From Methanococcoides sp052057775 (GTDB lineage Archaea; Halobacteriota; Methanosarcinia; Methanosarcinales; Methanosarcinaceae): a stretch of 64,000 bases of DNA. The stretch is taken from positions 1,364,001-1,428,000 of the forward strand of contig NZ_CP195121.1 in NCBI RefSeq assembly GCF_052057775.1. Direction: 5' to 3'. Shown here piece after piece: positions 21,097 through 30,147 of the stretch (position 1 is its first letter; every line of letters begins with the position of its first letter). The notes under the pieces were generated by a model. The model saw only the letters and a list, made by a program, of their open reading frames with translations. It had not been told where the DNA came from and did not search any database. The translations under genes and the position numbers were made by a program.

Positions 21097-21927
21097 ATGG
21101 CAAAAATAGGATTTATTAAGTTAGGTAATCTTGGTATGAGCCAGGTCATTGACCTTGTACAGGACGAGATAGCAGCAAGAGAAGGTATCAGTGTACGCGT
21201 ATTCGGAACTGGTCCTAAGATGGGTAAGGGCGAAGCTGCAGAAACAGAGAAGCTCAAAGAATGGGATGCTGATTTCTACGTCATGATCAGCCCTAACTCC
21301 AGTGCACCAGGTCCAACCGCTGCACGCGAGCTCTACAAGGATGTACCATGCATTGTGATCTCTGACGGTCCAACCAAGAAAGAAGACAGGCAGGCACTCG
21401 AAGATGCAGGTTTCGGTTACATCATCATGACCGTAGACCCACTTATCGGTGCAAAGACAGAGTTCCTTGATGCTGTAGAAATGGCTTCCTTCAACTCTGA
21501 TGCAATGAAGGTCCTCTCAACCTGTGGTGTTGTCAGGATGATCCAGGAAGAGCTTGACGCAGTAGCTGCACAGGTCGACGAAGGCAAGTCCGGTAAGGAC
21601 CTCGAGCTTCCACACATTCTCGCAAAGCCAGAGAAATGCATCGAGCGTGCAGGTTTCAACAACCCATACGCAAAGGCAAAGGCACTTGCAGCACTCCACA
21701 TGGCTGACAAGGTCGCACAGATCAACTTCCCGGCATGCTTCATGATGAAGGAGATCGAGCAGGTCGCACTCACAACCGCAACCGGCCACGAAATGATGCG
21801 TGCAGCAGCACAGCTCGCAGTCGACGCACGTGAGATCGAGAAAGCAAACGACTCTGTCTTCAGGCAGCCACACTCCAAGAAGGGTGCCCTGATGACAAAG
21901 ACCGCATTGTACGAAAAGCCACAGTAA
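21097..21927 (+). CDS. mtd: F420-dependent methylene-H4MPT dehydrogenase
   Basis: 276 residues. The enzyme oxidises or reduces the one-carbon unit on tetrahydro(sarcina)pterin with coenzyme F420, a core step of methanogenesis. The sequence opens AKIGFIKLGNLGMSQVIDL and has the family-typical MISPNSSAPGPTAAREL (near residue 66). It is full length with no gap. Codon use is noticeably biased, with many GCA, CTC and AAG codons, as expected for a highly expressed enzyme. A strong hairpin terminator follows at once. Confidence 0.98.
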   Translation: MAKIGFIKLGNLGMSQVIDLVQDEIAAREGISVRVFGTGPKMGKGEAAETEKLKEWDADFYVMISPNSSAPGPTAARELYKDVPCIVISDGPTKKEDRQALEDAGFGYIIMTVDPLIGAKTEFLDAVEMASFNSDAMKVLSTCGVVRMIQEELDAVAAQVDEGKSGKDLELPHILAKPEKCIERAGFNNPYAKAKALAALHMADKVAQINFPACFMMKEIEQVALTTATGHEMMRAAAQLAVDAREIEKANDSVFRQPHSKKGALMTKTALYEKPQ

Positions 21928-21956
21928 GTGTCTTTTCGACACTTATTCTTTTTTTA
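21926..21956 (+). terminator. terminator after mtd
   Basis: AAGTGTC-TTTTC-GACACTT hairpin followed by ATTCTTTTTTT. The stem starts inside the mtd stop codon. Confidence 0.8.
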
Positions 21957-21961
21957 ATTAC

Positions 21962-22171
21962 ATGGATCCTTTAACTGTAGCCGGAATTGCTATTGTTGCC
22001 TTTGTTCTGGTTGTAGCTGTTACAGCGATGAACCTTAAAGCTGCTTCGAGCTTCAAAAAGGAATCATCTGTTTCTTCAACTTCTTCTCCGGATAAAGCCT
22101 GCGTCAAAAAAGACAATGGCGACAATGAAGATGAAGTTGAGGGCGAAGATGGGAATAAGGATGGAAATTAA
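21962..22171 (+). CDS. small membrane-anchored acidic protein
   Basis: 69 residues, not recognised. One N-terminal membrane span (VAGIAIVAFVLVVAVTAM) is followed by a short basic part and a strongly acidic tail (GDNEDEVEGEDGNKDG). It begins just after the mtd terminator without a ribosome site, so its translation is uncertain. A GGCATC-CGAA-GATGCC hairpin stands downstream at 22231-22246. Confidence 0.45.
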   Translation: MDPLTVAGIAIVAFVLVVAVTAMNLKAASSFKKESSVSSTSSPDKACVKKDNGDNEDEVEGEDGNKDGN

Positions 22172-22306
22172 ACCCATGCTGAAGCCGGGAAGTTAAATAA
22201 GGCCTGAACAAAAATATCGGTAAAAAAGGTGGCATCCGAAGATGCCTGAGGCAGGAATTAGTATTAAAGTTTGAATTTACCTGTGCTTTACTTGTTCTTA
22301 TTCTGT

Positions 22307-22900
22307 TTACTTGGGTTCTTCCTTTGCACGTGGCATAGCAAGGATCTCACGAACCTGCATGTTGAAGAAGTTCTGTGAATGTGCCGGTCTTACCACAAGT
22401 GCAACATCAGCACCCTGTCGTGTTCCTCCGATGGCGATAATTTCCGTATCCTGTGATACAGGGATGTGGCCGGAATCTGCAGCCATCATTACGACCTCCA
22501 GGGCCACCTTGAAACCTTTACCAAAGACAGCACGCAGTGTATCGGAGATCACATCCGTACGGCTTGCACCGCCCAGTCTCTTCTGGATCGCACGCTCCAC
22601 TCCGGAGAACATGTGTGACTGTGTGGTAACAACAACTCCCATTTCCTGAAGTTTCTTCATGTTGTCCTCGTTCATTTCCCACTTTCCGTCCTCACGAAGT
22701 CCGTACTGGTGGCTTATGGCAATGATCTTCACATCCTTACCCCTGACAGCCTCTGCCATCTTCAGGGCTGTATATCCTTCTGTGCTTGAAAGGACGATAT
22801 GTTTGATCCCCAGTTCTTCTGCTCTTTCAGCAGCTACTTTCACAACATCGTCAGTGTTCTCTTTGCCGACATCCTCGAAATATATTATTGGTCTTTCCAT
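22307..22900 (-). CDS. pyruvate kinase alpha/beta domain-like protein
   Basis: 197 residues resembling only the C-terminal allosteric domain of pyruvate kinase, with no catalytic barrel. It includes GIKHIVLSSTEGYTALKMAE near residue 30 and AIGGTRQGADVALVVRPAHS near 155. Free-standing archaeal proteins of this kind are common and have no known activity. A small-molecule sensor role is possible. It is transcribed toward the mtd side. Confidence 0.8.
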   Translation of the reverse strand: MERPIIYFEDVGKENTDDVVKVAAERAEELGIKHIVLSSTEGYTALKMAEAVRGKDVKIIAISHQYGLREDGKWEMNEDNMKKLQEMGVVVTTQSHMFSGVERAIQKRLGGASRTDVISDTLRAVFGKGFKVALEVVMMAADSGHIPVSQDTEIIAIGGTRQGADVALVVRPAHSQNFFNMQVREILAMPRAKEEPK

Positions 22901-23082
22901 GATAATTCCTCTTTTTCTTTGGGATCATTTTGTCATCATCGGTCTTATGTATATCGTTATTAACGATCTTTTCTCCGGTCTAAGACGATGTTCTTATCTA
23001 TGAGGATTTACAATTATATAATAAGTGTAAAGTACATTAACTGAAGCAGTGACGGGGTATATTTTACAGAGGGTGATTTTTT

Positions 23083-23832
23083 TTGTCAGAAACAGACGAC
23101 TATGATGCGATCGATGTAGAGATCATAACAAAACCTGTGCGTTCAAAGGAGCCGATACTTATCGAAGGTTTTCCTGGAATAGGTCTGGTCGGGAATATTG
23201 CAAGCCAGCAGATCATTGAAGAGCTGGACATGGAGTATATAGGTTCCATCGAATCCCGGTATTTCCCTCCAATAGCTGTTCTCTATGAGGGTCTTGTCAA
23301 CATGCCTGTCAGGATCTATGAGAGTGTGGAGCATAACATTGTAATGGTGGTATCTGATATCCCTATCAATCCTTCTGTTTCCTATGATGTCAGCAAGGCC
23401 CTTGTCAGCTGGGCAAAATCCGTAGGAGTAAGGGAAGTTATCTCTATTGCAGGTATTGCTACTATGGGAGAGGATAACAAGGTCTTTGGTGCAGCCACCA
23501 CAGAGGATATGCTGGAAAGGATCCGGGAAAAGGTCGAGATCTTCCAGATGGGGACCATCTCCGGTATTTCAGGTAGTGTAATGGCAGAATGTTTCATGCA
23601 TGACCTTCCTGCTATAAGCCTGCTGGGTGCAACCAGGACCCAGAATCCTGATCCAAGGGCAGCAGCAGTAGTTGTGGATGTTTTGAATTCAATGTATGGT
23701 TTATCGATAGATACACAGGATCTCATCGAGCAGGCTGAAAAGATCGAGGTAGAGATGCAAAAGCTTGCTGAGGATGTACGCACAAGTGAACAGACAACAA
23801 CTCCAAGAAAAGAGTTCCCAATGTACGGGTGA
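23083..23832 (+). CDS. PAC2-family (proteasome assembly chaperone-like) protein
   Basis: 249 residues of the PAC2 fold. It has the N-terminal LIEGFPGIGLVGNIASQQII (near residue 26), VVSDIPINPSVSYDVSKAL, and the GISGSVMAECFMHDLPAISL segment (near 165). Archaeal members relate to PbaA/PbaB-type proteins, whose role in proteasome assembly is debated. The start is TTG at 23083, preceded by GAGGGTGA eight bases upstream; no ATG is nearby. It overlaps the region of the next gene's ribosome site. Confidence 0.88.
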   Translation: MSETDDYDAIDVEIITKPVRSKEPILIEGFPGIGLVGNIASQQIIEELDMEYIGSIESRYFPPIAVLYEGLVNMPVRIYESVEHNIVMVVSDIPINPSVSYDVSKALVSWAKSVGVREVISIAGIATMGEDNKVFGAATTEDMLERIREKVEIFQMGTISGISGSVMAECFMHDLPAISLLGATRTQNPDPRAAAVVVDVLNSMYGLSIDTQDLIEQAEKIEVEMQKLAEDVRTSEQTTTPRKEFPMYG

Positions 23833-23837
23833 TCAAT

Positions 23838-24227
23838 ATGGAATACGTGGCACTTACGGGTATATCTGATCTGGTAATGTCTGAGCTGAAGAACCACCAG
23901 TTGCGCACGATCGAGATACGCACTCCTCAGAACTTTTTCACAGCTTTGAATGTGAATGCAGGAGATACTGTATTTCTTACTCATACTTCCATACAGGACC
24001 TGACACGTGGCACCACTGGCCTGATCGCAAAGGTTGTAAAGCACCAGTTATCAACTCACAGAACAATAACCGGTAACGACATGTTCTTCGAGGAACATGA
24101 GACCATGATGATACGCCTTCAACTCCAGACCAAAGGTATTGCCCGCATAAGCAAGGTGCTTTCCAGCGAGGTTGGGAAGGAAACCCGTGTGGTTGCTGAG
24201 GACATGTGCTTCTATGAAGCACGCTGA
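23838..24227 (+). CDS. DUF473-family protein
   Basis: 129 residues. The N-terminus (MEYVALTGISDLVMSELK), the internal TIEIRTPQNFFTAL and the VFLTHTSIQDLTRGTTGLIA segment fit the methanogen DUF473 family, which has no known role. GGTGATCAAT sits directly before the ATG and overlaps the PAC2 stop codon, so the two genes are translationally coupled. No membrane segment. Family assignment is from memory of the pattern and is moderately sure. Confidence 0.72.
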   Translation: MEYVALTGISDLVMSELKNHQLRTIEIRTPQNFFTALNVNAGDTVFLTHTSIQDLTRGTTGLIAKVVKHQLSTHRTITGNDMFFEEHETMMIRLQLQTKGIARISKVLSSEVGKETRVVAEDMCFYEAR

Positions 24228-24373
24228 TCTTCGGTAAGAAGGTCAGGTGGGTAAATATCTAAGATAAGTTTAGATAAGATTAGATATGATTCGATTGGGA
24301 AAAAGATAAGCTCAGAACTGGAAAGTAAAAAGGATTGAAAATCAGTATAAGTTCTTATCTTACCAATTATTGG

Positions 24374-25000
24374 TCAGTTCCTTGTCTCAGGGATGTTCTT
24401 CAATCCCTTCTCTATTTTTACTGCTTTATCAAAGCGTATGCCAATGGGTATCTCATCATCGCTATAACCGCTGTGTTTGCGTGAACCTTTGCAGCCATAT
24501 GACAGTCCTAACCCTTTCTGATCTGCAAGAGCTGTGCAGTCTCCACAGATGGAAGCAGCACCAAACGTATCGATGGTCAAGCGTTCACCATCGTTATATG
24601 CCATTGCCTGTACCACCCTCATCACTTTTTCGGGCTTCAGGTATAGTATCATTACATCGAATCTGCCGTTGTTCTTTGATAGGGGCTCGATCCTCATGCG
24701 GTCGTACTCCCTGCTGACCCTTGGAAGATTTGAAGCTGCATTGGCAGCGGTCTCTTTGTCAATATAACGGCCTGACCTGAGGTAATATCCATCAGGCCTG
24801 TCTTCTGATTCTCGCAGTACATATTTACCTGGAGGGCAACGTTGGGAAGAGGCTATAAAGACCTCTCCGTTGCGTGCTTTTGTGATCAGTTCACAGTACA
24901 GGAGGTCGTACTCATCTCCCTTTTCTCCGGATTCTCCTTTTTCAAAGGTGACACAGACAGGTTCACCTTTGTCCATGAGCTTTGCTATCTCTGTGAACAT
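24374..25000 (-). CDS. DUF169-family protein
   Basis: 208 residues. DUF169 pattern: an N-terminal PVCVTFEKGE stretch, YCELITKARNGEVFIASSQR with CPPGKYVL (near residue 55), and a late ICGDCTALADQKGLGLSYGC (near 152) with several conserved Cys. The function is unknown; the Cys may hold a metal or cluster. It lies 26 bp after sepS on the same strand and is likely cotranscribed with it. Confidence 0.85.
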   Translation of the reverse strand: MFTEIAKLMDKGEPVCVTFEKGESGEKGDEYDLLYCELITKARNGEVFIASSQRCPPGKYVLRESEDRPDGYYLRSGRYIDKETAANAASNLPRVSREYDRMRIEPLSKNNGRFDVMILYLKPEKVMRVVQAMAYNDGERLTIDTFGAASICGDCTALADQKGLGLSYGCKGSRKHSGYSDDEIPIGIRFDKAVKIEKGLKNIPETRN

Positions 25001-25026
25001 GATCCCTCTTATGATATGTTTTCTTT

Positions 25027-26646
25027 TTACTCTATCTCTGCCCTGACTGTAGTGAAGACCGGTCCGCGGATGTCGATCTTCTTGTTCTTGCCGGTGATAT
25101 ACCTTTGGGCAAGCGGGTCAAGCTTAATGTTGATCTCGGATGGGACCTTTACGATCCTGACGCGGGTTTCCACAGAACTTCCTCCGCTTTCGACTGCCTC
25201 TTCTATCTCCCTGGCTGCCTGTGCGGCAAATGCATCAATGAATCTCACTCCTGTCCTTGCGGAGTGGTTCTCGAAGGCTTTCTTCCACTTCTTGTTGTCC
25301 GGGAGTCCGAGGATATCGTTCTCATAGACAAGCACTTCGTTGAATGTTGCAGGGCCGCAGAGCTTTGTTTCCTCTTCAGGCTCCACCACGGATACCTTCA
25401 CCCTCTTTCCGTTGATCTCTCCTTCCCACGCTGCGAATTCACATGGGCTTGGTTCAGACGCATGGAGCTCACACTGCTCGACGATGTTATCCATGATCTC
25501 CTGTCCTTCAGCGGTCTCTGGCAGCTTGTCCACATAGATCATCTTTGCCAGTTCCCCGTCCTTCAGGTTCCATTCGGAGTACTGGGGGATCTGTGGATAT
25601 GTCATGGCCCTGAGGTCGGTAGAGTCATGGAGGATCATTGCAAGCCTTTCCACACCAAGTCCGAGGTTCATGACAGGGTATGGGATATCATACTCTGAAA
25701 GGGCGGTCGGTGAGTAGATACCAAAGGTCGCGATCTCTATCCAGCCATCGGAGTATTTTGTATTTGAACCTACAAGTTTCGGGTGATAAGCGAATACTTC
25801 GATCTGTGTGTCAGGTACGTAGTATTTGCTTCTCTTCTCATCAGGCCTGAACAGGAACTTCTCGAAACCGAATTGTGAAAGTAGTCCCTGCGCAACTGCT
25901 TTCCCATGGTCTACCGTTACATCTTCGTCCATGATGACACATGAGGCGGTGTAGTAGGTCATGAGCCTTGAAGCGTCTTCCTGCTGTTCTCTCCTGAAAG
26001 CACGGTCAATTGAGAAGAAGTGGAATGGTGGTCTTGCACGTTCCAGTATGCCTGAAAGGGAAAGGAACCATCCGGAGGTCATGTGGCTTCTGAGTGTCTT
26101 CTTCGTTGCCTGAGGAATGAGTTCCTTGAACTCCGGGAAGACCTGGTCGATCATTTCGACTACAAGAGCATCTGAGACGTTGAGCTTGTGTGATATCTCA
26201 GGAACAAGGTCATCTCCTTCGACCTCTCCTTTCTTGTATGAGTGAAGGACCTTCCTGATAACCTCGATACCTTCATCATCGATCCCTCCGAGCATTTCTT
26301 TTATCTTTGCGATGCGCTGGTCGGAGATTCCTACATTCGGCCTTGGCAATCCTGCCAGGTAGAAACAGCGGTCAAGGACCGCAAGTGCTTCATGGCCGAA
26401 CTGCTTGTGGACTTCACGCTCATCCACGATAAGGGGATTCATCATTTCGTCAAATCCCATGCGCAGGTAGGCTTCCCTGAGCTTTGAGATCGTGTCGTAT
26501 ACCGGATGTGCTTTTCCAAATTTGAAAGATGTATGTGGGTACTGCTGGTTCAGGCCGGACCTGTGTACAAGGTCCTTTCCACTCTTCCATGCAGCATCAA
26601 AATCTTCCTTGGTTGCTTTCCTTATGGCTTCAGGATCGAATTTCAT
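25027..26646 (-). CDS. sepS: O-phosphoserine--tRNA(Cys) ligase
   Basis: 539 residues. This class II synthetase charges tRNA-Cys with phosphoserine, later turned into Cys by SepCysS. Visible parts are motif 1 region HPVYDTISKLREAYLRMGF (near residue 48), motif 2 FFSIDRAFRREQQED (near 208), and motif 3 MNLGLGVERLAMIL (near 315). The length and ends match the family. The matching tRNA-Cys(GCA) is at 9.3 kb. A SepCysS gene is not in the window. Confidence 0.96.
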   Translation of the reverse strand: MKFDPEAIRKATKEDFDAAWKSGKDLVHRSGLNQQYPHTSFKFGKAHPVYDTISKLREAYLRMGFDEMMNPLIVDEREVHKQFGHEALAVLDRCFYLAGLPRPNVGISDQRIAKIKEMLGGIDDEGIEVIRKVLHSYKKGEVEGDDLVPEISHKLNVSDALVVEMIDQVFPEFKELIPQATKKTLRSHMTSGWFLSLSGILERARPPFHFFSIDRAFRREQQEDASRLMTYYTASCVIMDEDVTVDHGKAVAQGLLSQFGFEKFLFRPDEKRSKYYVPDTQIEVFAYHPKLVGSNTKYSDGWIEIATFGIYSPTALSEYDIPYPVMNLGLGVERLAMILHDSTDLRAMTYPQIPQYSEWNLKDGELAKMIYVDKLPETAEGQEIMDNIVEQCELHASEPSPCEFAAWEGEINGKRVKVSVVEPEEETKLCGPATFNEVLVYENDILGLPDNKKWKKAFENHSARTGVRFIDAFAAQAAREIEEAVESGGSSVETRVRIVKVPSEINIKLDPLAQRYITGKNKKIDIRGPVFTTVRAEIE

Positions 26647-26830
26647 GGTAAAATCTCTTTTAATTTATGATCATAAACGTAGCTAGTAATCGTAATTTCA
26701 TGCATAAAAAGTTATCAATGGCTATTATACTTACGTTCGGAAAAAGCATGTAAGCTAGGAAGGATGAAATAAAAGGATAAGAATAGGTCTGAAGTATCAG
26801 ACCGTGTTTCACAGATATACTGCGTACTAT

Positions 26831-27106
26831 TCACTCGTCCACGGGAATTGTTTCAAGCTGGCTTGCAACATTCCAGATAAGGGTTCTTGTGTGCAACGGG
26901 ATGTTTGGATCGTTGCTAATGTCCTCCAGTATTGAAATACTGGATGATGTTCTAAGGAAAAGTGGCTCTTCATCGTTGTTCAGTGTTGCAAGGATGTCAT
27001 TTGCTGAACGTCTGATATTCCTTGGAACTGAATTATCGTTTGCGATGTGTTCTAACACTTGTGTACATTGCTTAATGACATCTTCAGGTTCATTGGCTCC
27101 GAACAT
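26831..27106 (-). CDS. UPF0147 family protein
   Basis: 91 residues. It shows the family's helical repeat pattern: VLEHIANDNSVPRNIRRSAN with ILATLNNDEEP, then ILEDISNDPNIPLHTRTLIW. Function unknown; it is found across Euryarchaeota. AAGGTGATC sits three bases before the ATG at 27106, so I prefer that start to the GTG nine bases earlier. It is divergent from the p27-like gene. Confidence 0.9.
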   Translation of the reverse strand: MFGANEPEDVIKQCTQVLEHIANDNSVPRNIRRSANDILATLNNDEEPLFLRTSSSISILEDISNDPNIPLHTRTLIWNVASQLETIPVDE

Positions 27107-27223
27107 TTGGATCACCTTAATAATCGTTTAATGATATAAAATAAGAATCAATGTTGTACTATCCCTAACAATTATATCCTATAAAAAGACTTTCATTCAT
27201 GGAGTATGCTAAAAGGTGAATAA

Positions 27224-27712
27224 ATGAGTGACAGTGACGATAAAATAAAACAGATATCAAGATTATTGGAACTTGGAGGCACAATGCTTGCACAACACTG
27301 CAACACATGTGGGTCACCCATGTTCAGGTATCACGGTGAGGTTCTTTGCCCGGTCTGTCAGGGTCAGGGCGTGGGTGCAGATATTCTTCCAGAGGAGCCT
27401 GTCATGAGGACTGGAGCAGCAACAGTTCCACAAATGTCTTCAACACAACGTCCAGAAGTATCTCCGGGGGTCGGGCATCAGATTCCGACAGATGAGGCAC
27501 CTATCTCTTTTACTTCCTCTGTTGTCAGGTCTGGAGCGGTTTCTTCGCCCTCTGTCAGACATGTGGAAGGGATGGGCTCAGTTCCCGATCTGATGAAGAT
27601 GAAGCTGGAGTCCCTTGCATCTCAGGTCCAGTCTGAGAACGATCCTCGCAGGATCAATGAATATCTTGAGACAATTGAAAAGATCATTGATATTCTTGAC
27701 AGGCTCAGCTGA
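27224..27712 (+). CDS. autoantigen p27-like zinc-ribbon protein
   Basis: 162 residues. The N-terminal helix plus a Cys4 zinc ribbon (CNTCGSPMFRYHGEVLCPVC, residues 25-44) are the hallmark of the Sjogren/scleroderma autoantigen p27 family. A low-complexity Ser/Pro/Val linker follows, then a C-terminal helix pair. Archaeal role unknown. AGGTGAATAA precedes the ATG. Confidence 0.88.
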   Translation: MSDSDDKIKQISRLLELGGTMLAQHCNTCGSPMFRYHGEVLCPVCQGQGVGADILPEEPVMRTGAATVPQMSSTQRPEVSPGVGHQIPTDEAPISFTSSVVRSGAVSSPSVRHVEGMGSVPDLMKMKLESLASQVQSENDPRRINEYLETIEKIIDILDRLS

Positions 27713-27734
27713 ATAGAATAGAATAGAATAGAAT
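27711..27734 (+). repeat. GAATA pentanucleotide repeat
   Basis: Four exact GAATA units plus a partial fifth begin inside the stop codon of the p27-like gene and lie between it and the convergent hef gene. Confidence 0.9.
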
Positions 27735-27776
27735 CGAACTTCTACAAATGCAGGGGACATCTGATCCCTGCTCCTT

Positions 27777-30047
27777 TTAACTTTTGTATTCGCTTGTGAG
27801 GATCTCTCGCATTTTTGCGGCGGTCTTTGGTCCAATGTTCTTGACCTTTTTTAATTCATCCTCATCCGCTTTCATTACATTCTCAATGGTTCCGAAATGC
27901 TCAAGCAGGTTCTTTGCAGCGTTTGGCCCGATGTCGCTTATTGATGATACGACATATTCCTGTTGTTGTGAAAGCAGCATTGAGGACTTCTTCCCGTGTA
28001 CGCTGATCTCCCGCTTTTCATCGATCTGCTCTCTTTTTGCAAGGATGCTGATCAGGGATGCTGTGTCTTCAGGATCCCTCGTGTACAGTACAGATACTCC
28101 GAAGTCAAGTACAAGGGATGCTATGGTTCCGTGTATGGCATTCGGATTGAGCATCCTTGATGTGAAAAGTCCTTCACCTTCGATTATCAGGATCGGTTTG
28201 TCATAGGAACCTGCAAGATCTGAGATCTGCCTGAAAAGGTCCCTGTCAAGAAGTGAGCTGACAAAGTCTTCGGTGCTCTTACGTTCAATGGCCGTCCTGT
28301 CGCTGACGATATAATCTCCGACCTCAAGCGTTTTGACAGATATGTTGACTCCCATCTTCTCAAGGTTGCGTGCAACAGTACTGCGTATCTCTCTCTGATC
28401 AAGAACAACCGTGATACCATCATCAGTATCTGCAAAGTCAGATAGTCCTGTTTGCTGCTTCTGTGTGGCCCCGAACTCGTCTGCAACATTCTGGCTACCG
28501 TTCTCTGGGGACATCGTGTCCTGCCATTGCTTCATATTGCTTTGCATCCGGCGTTCCTTGTGGTTACAGCTCCAGTAGTATGCTTCATCACGTGTGCCTT
28601 TTGTCACCAGGACAACAACTCTTCCTTCGTGTTTCCTGCCGGTACGGCCTTTTCTCTGTATGCTTCTGATCTCTGAGGGCACCGGTTCGTAGAAAAGCAC
28701 AAGGTCGGTGGCAGGTATGTCAAGCCCTTCCTCGGCAACCGAAGTTGCAACAAGGACATTGTATTTTCCTGCCTTGAAATCCTCGATGATCTCAACCTGC
28801 TGTTTCTGGGTAAGCCCCTTGTCCCGAAACTTCGAGCTTTGTCCCACGAACTTGATAGGTCGTATTCCTTCGATCTCCGAAAGGGCATTCGTTACCATCT
28901 CAGAAGTATCGCGGTAGTTCGTAAATATGATTACTCTGGAATCTGGTTTGCCGTCCAGTTCCTTTGACACGATATCACGTACAACGGCAAGCTTTGGATG
29001 CTCTGTACCACATTCCTTTATCCGGTGGTAGAACTGTCGCATGTAAAGGTCTTCTGAGAGGCGCTTTGCAGCCTTGCTGCCACTCTTCGAGACCGCTTCG
29101 TTCTCCAGCCGGTCAGCATATTTTGAGAGGGACTCAAGGCCCTGTGTCTCAATTATCTCAACAGCGTGGTTGACCTTCATGATCTCTGCCAGTATGGATA
29201 ATGCGCTGAACACTGCCGGGTCGCCCATCCCTCTGAGCTGTCCCTGTAAATTCTTCTGCAGACCAAGAAGATCTCTCTTTGAAGCGTTCTTTCCATAAGG
29301 AAAGCTATATCCAAGTTCCCCGAGCTTCTTGAACCTGTCATCCAGTACCTTGTCCAGAAGCTTCTTTAACTCCTTCATCTCGTCCGGCAGTATCACATGC
29401 TTCCATTCGATCTCTTTTTTGTGAATGTATGGTGAAACGTCAGGATCCGATTCTGTCTTGATGGCAACTGAACTTATGAACAGATTGGTGCAGACCTCGC
29501 CGATCTTCTCATCGGAGCTTCCCGGACTTGCAGTTATCGCAAGGCAATGTGGGTATTTAGCGTCCTGGAAATATCTCTCGGCAATGTATGTGTAGGCATA
29601 ATTGCCCACTGCCCGGTGTGCTTCGTCAAAAGTTATATGTGTGACATCCTCAAGGCTTATTCTCTTTGTCAGGATATCATTCTCAATGACCTGTGGTGTG
29701 GAGATGATGACACGTCCCTTTTCCCAGAGGTCTGCCCTTTTCTCAGGTGAGATCGCACCTGTGAATGTCAGTATCTCTTCTTCGGGTATGTTAAGGGCGA
29801 CCTTTAAAAAAGAAGCATGTTGCTCCACCAGTGGTTTTGTGGGAGAAAGGACAAGGGCCTTTCCTCCGGCCTTTTCCAGTCTTGAGGCTATAACAAGAAG
29901 AGCAACGATCGTCTTGCCAAGACCGGTCGGCAGAACTACCAGTGTTGGTGCTGATAGTGCCTTCCCGGCAAGGTCAAGTTGATAGAGTCTTTGTTCGATG
30001 GTATCCGGTTTGACCAGAGGGTGTTTTATGTAGTCGCTCATATTCAT
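27777..30047 (-). CDS. hef: Hef: fused helicase and XPF-type nuclease
   Basis: 756 residues. An SF2 helicase part has Walker A PTGLGKTIVAL (near residue 41), the DEAH box FDEAHRAVG (near 139) and motif VI IQRKGRTGRK (near 480). Then follows an ERCC4 nuclease with AIERKSTEDFVSSLLDRDLF (near 600). Two helix-hairpin-helix motifs end it (ISDIGPNAAKNLLEHFG; VKNIGPKTAAKMRE). Hef remodels and cuts stalled forks. The start may be 30047 or the ATG six bases later; neither has a clear ribosome site. It is 100 bp downstream of glyS. Confidence 0.95.
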   Translation of the reverse strand: MNMSDYIKHPLVKPDTIEQRLYQLDLAGKALSAPTLVVLPTGLGKTIVALLVIASRLEKAGGKALVLSPTKPLVEQHASFLKVALNIPEEEILTFTGAISPEKRADLWEKGRVIISTPQVIENDILTKRISLEDVTHITFDEAHRAVGNYAYTYIAERYFQDAKYPHCLAITASPGSSDEKIGEVCTNLFISSVAIKTESDPDVSPYIHKKEIEWKHVILPDEMKELKKLLDKVLDDRFKKLGELGYSFPYGKNASKRDLLGLQKNLQGQLRGMGDPAVFSALSILAEIMKVNHAVEIIETQGLESLSKYADRLENEAVSKSGSKAAKRLSEDLYMRQFYHRIKECGTEHPKLAVVRDIVSKELDGKPDSRVIIFTNYRDTSEMVTNALSEIEGIRPIKFVGQSSKFRDKGLTQKQQVEIIEDFKAGKYNVLVATSVAEEGLDIPATDLVLFYEPVPSEIRSIQRKGRTGRKHEGRVVVLVTKGTRDEAYYWSCNHKERRMQSNMKQWQDTMSPENGSQNVADEFGATQKQQTGLSDFADTDDGITVVLDQREIRSTVARNLEKMGVNISVKTLEVGDYIVSDRTAIERKSTEDFVSSLLDRDLFRQISDLAGSYDKPILIIEGEGLFTSRMLNPNAIHGTIASLVLDFGVSVLYTRDPEDTASLISILAKREQIDEKREISVHGKKSSMLLSQQQEYVVSSISDIGPNAAKNLLEHFGTIENVMKADEDELKKVKNIGPKTAAKMREILTSEYKS

Positions 30048-30147
30048 TTCAGGTTATTGATTATAAGTCTGGATCCAGGTCTGAAAGTTGCCTGATGCAA
30101 TTACGTTCTTAACCTTTTTAAATATGAGGCAAGCGGTGTGAAAGTGT

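Noticed and set aside
22231..22246. GGCATC-CGAA-GATGCC hairpin as a terminator
   Set aside because: Perfect stem but no T-tract follows on either strand; kept only as a remark.
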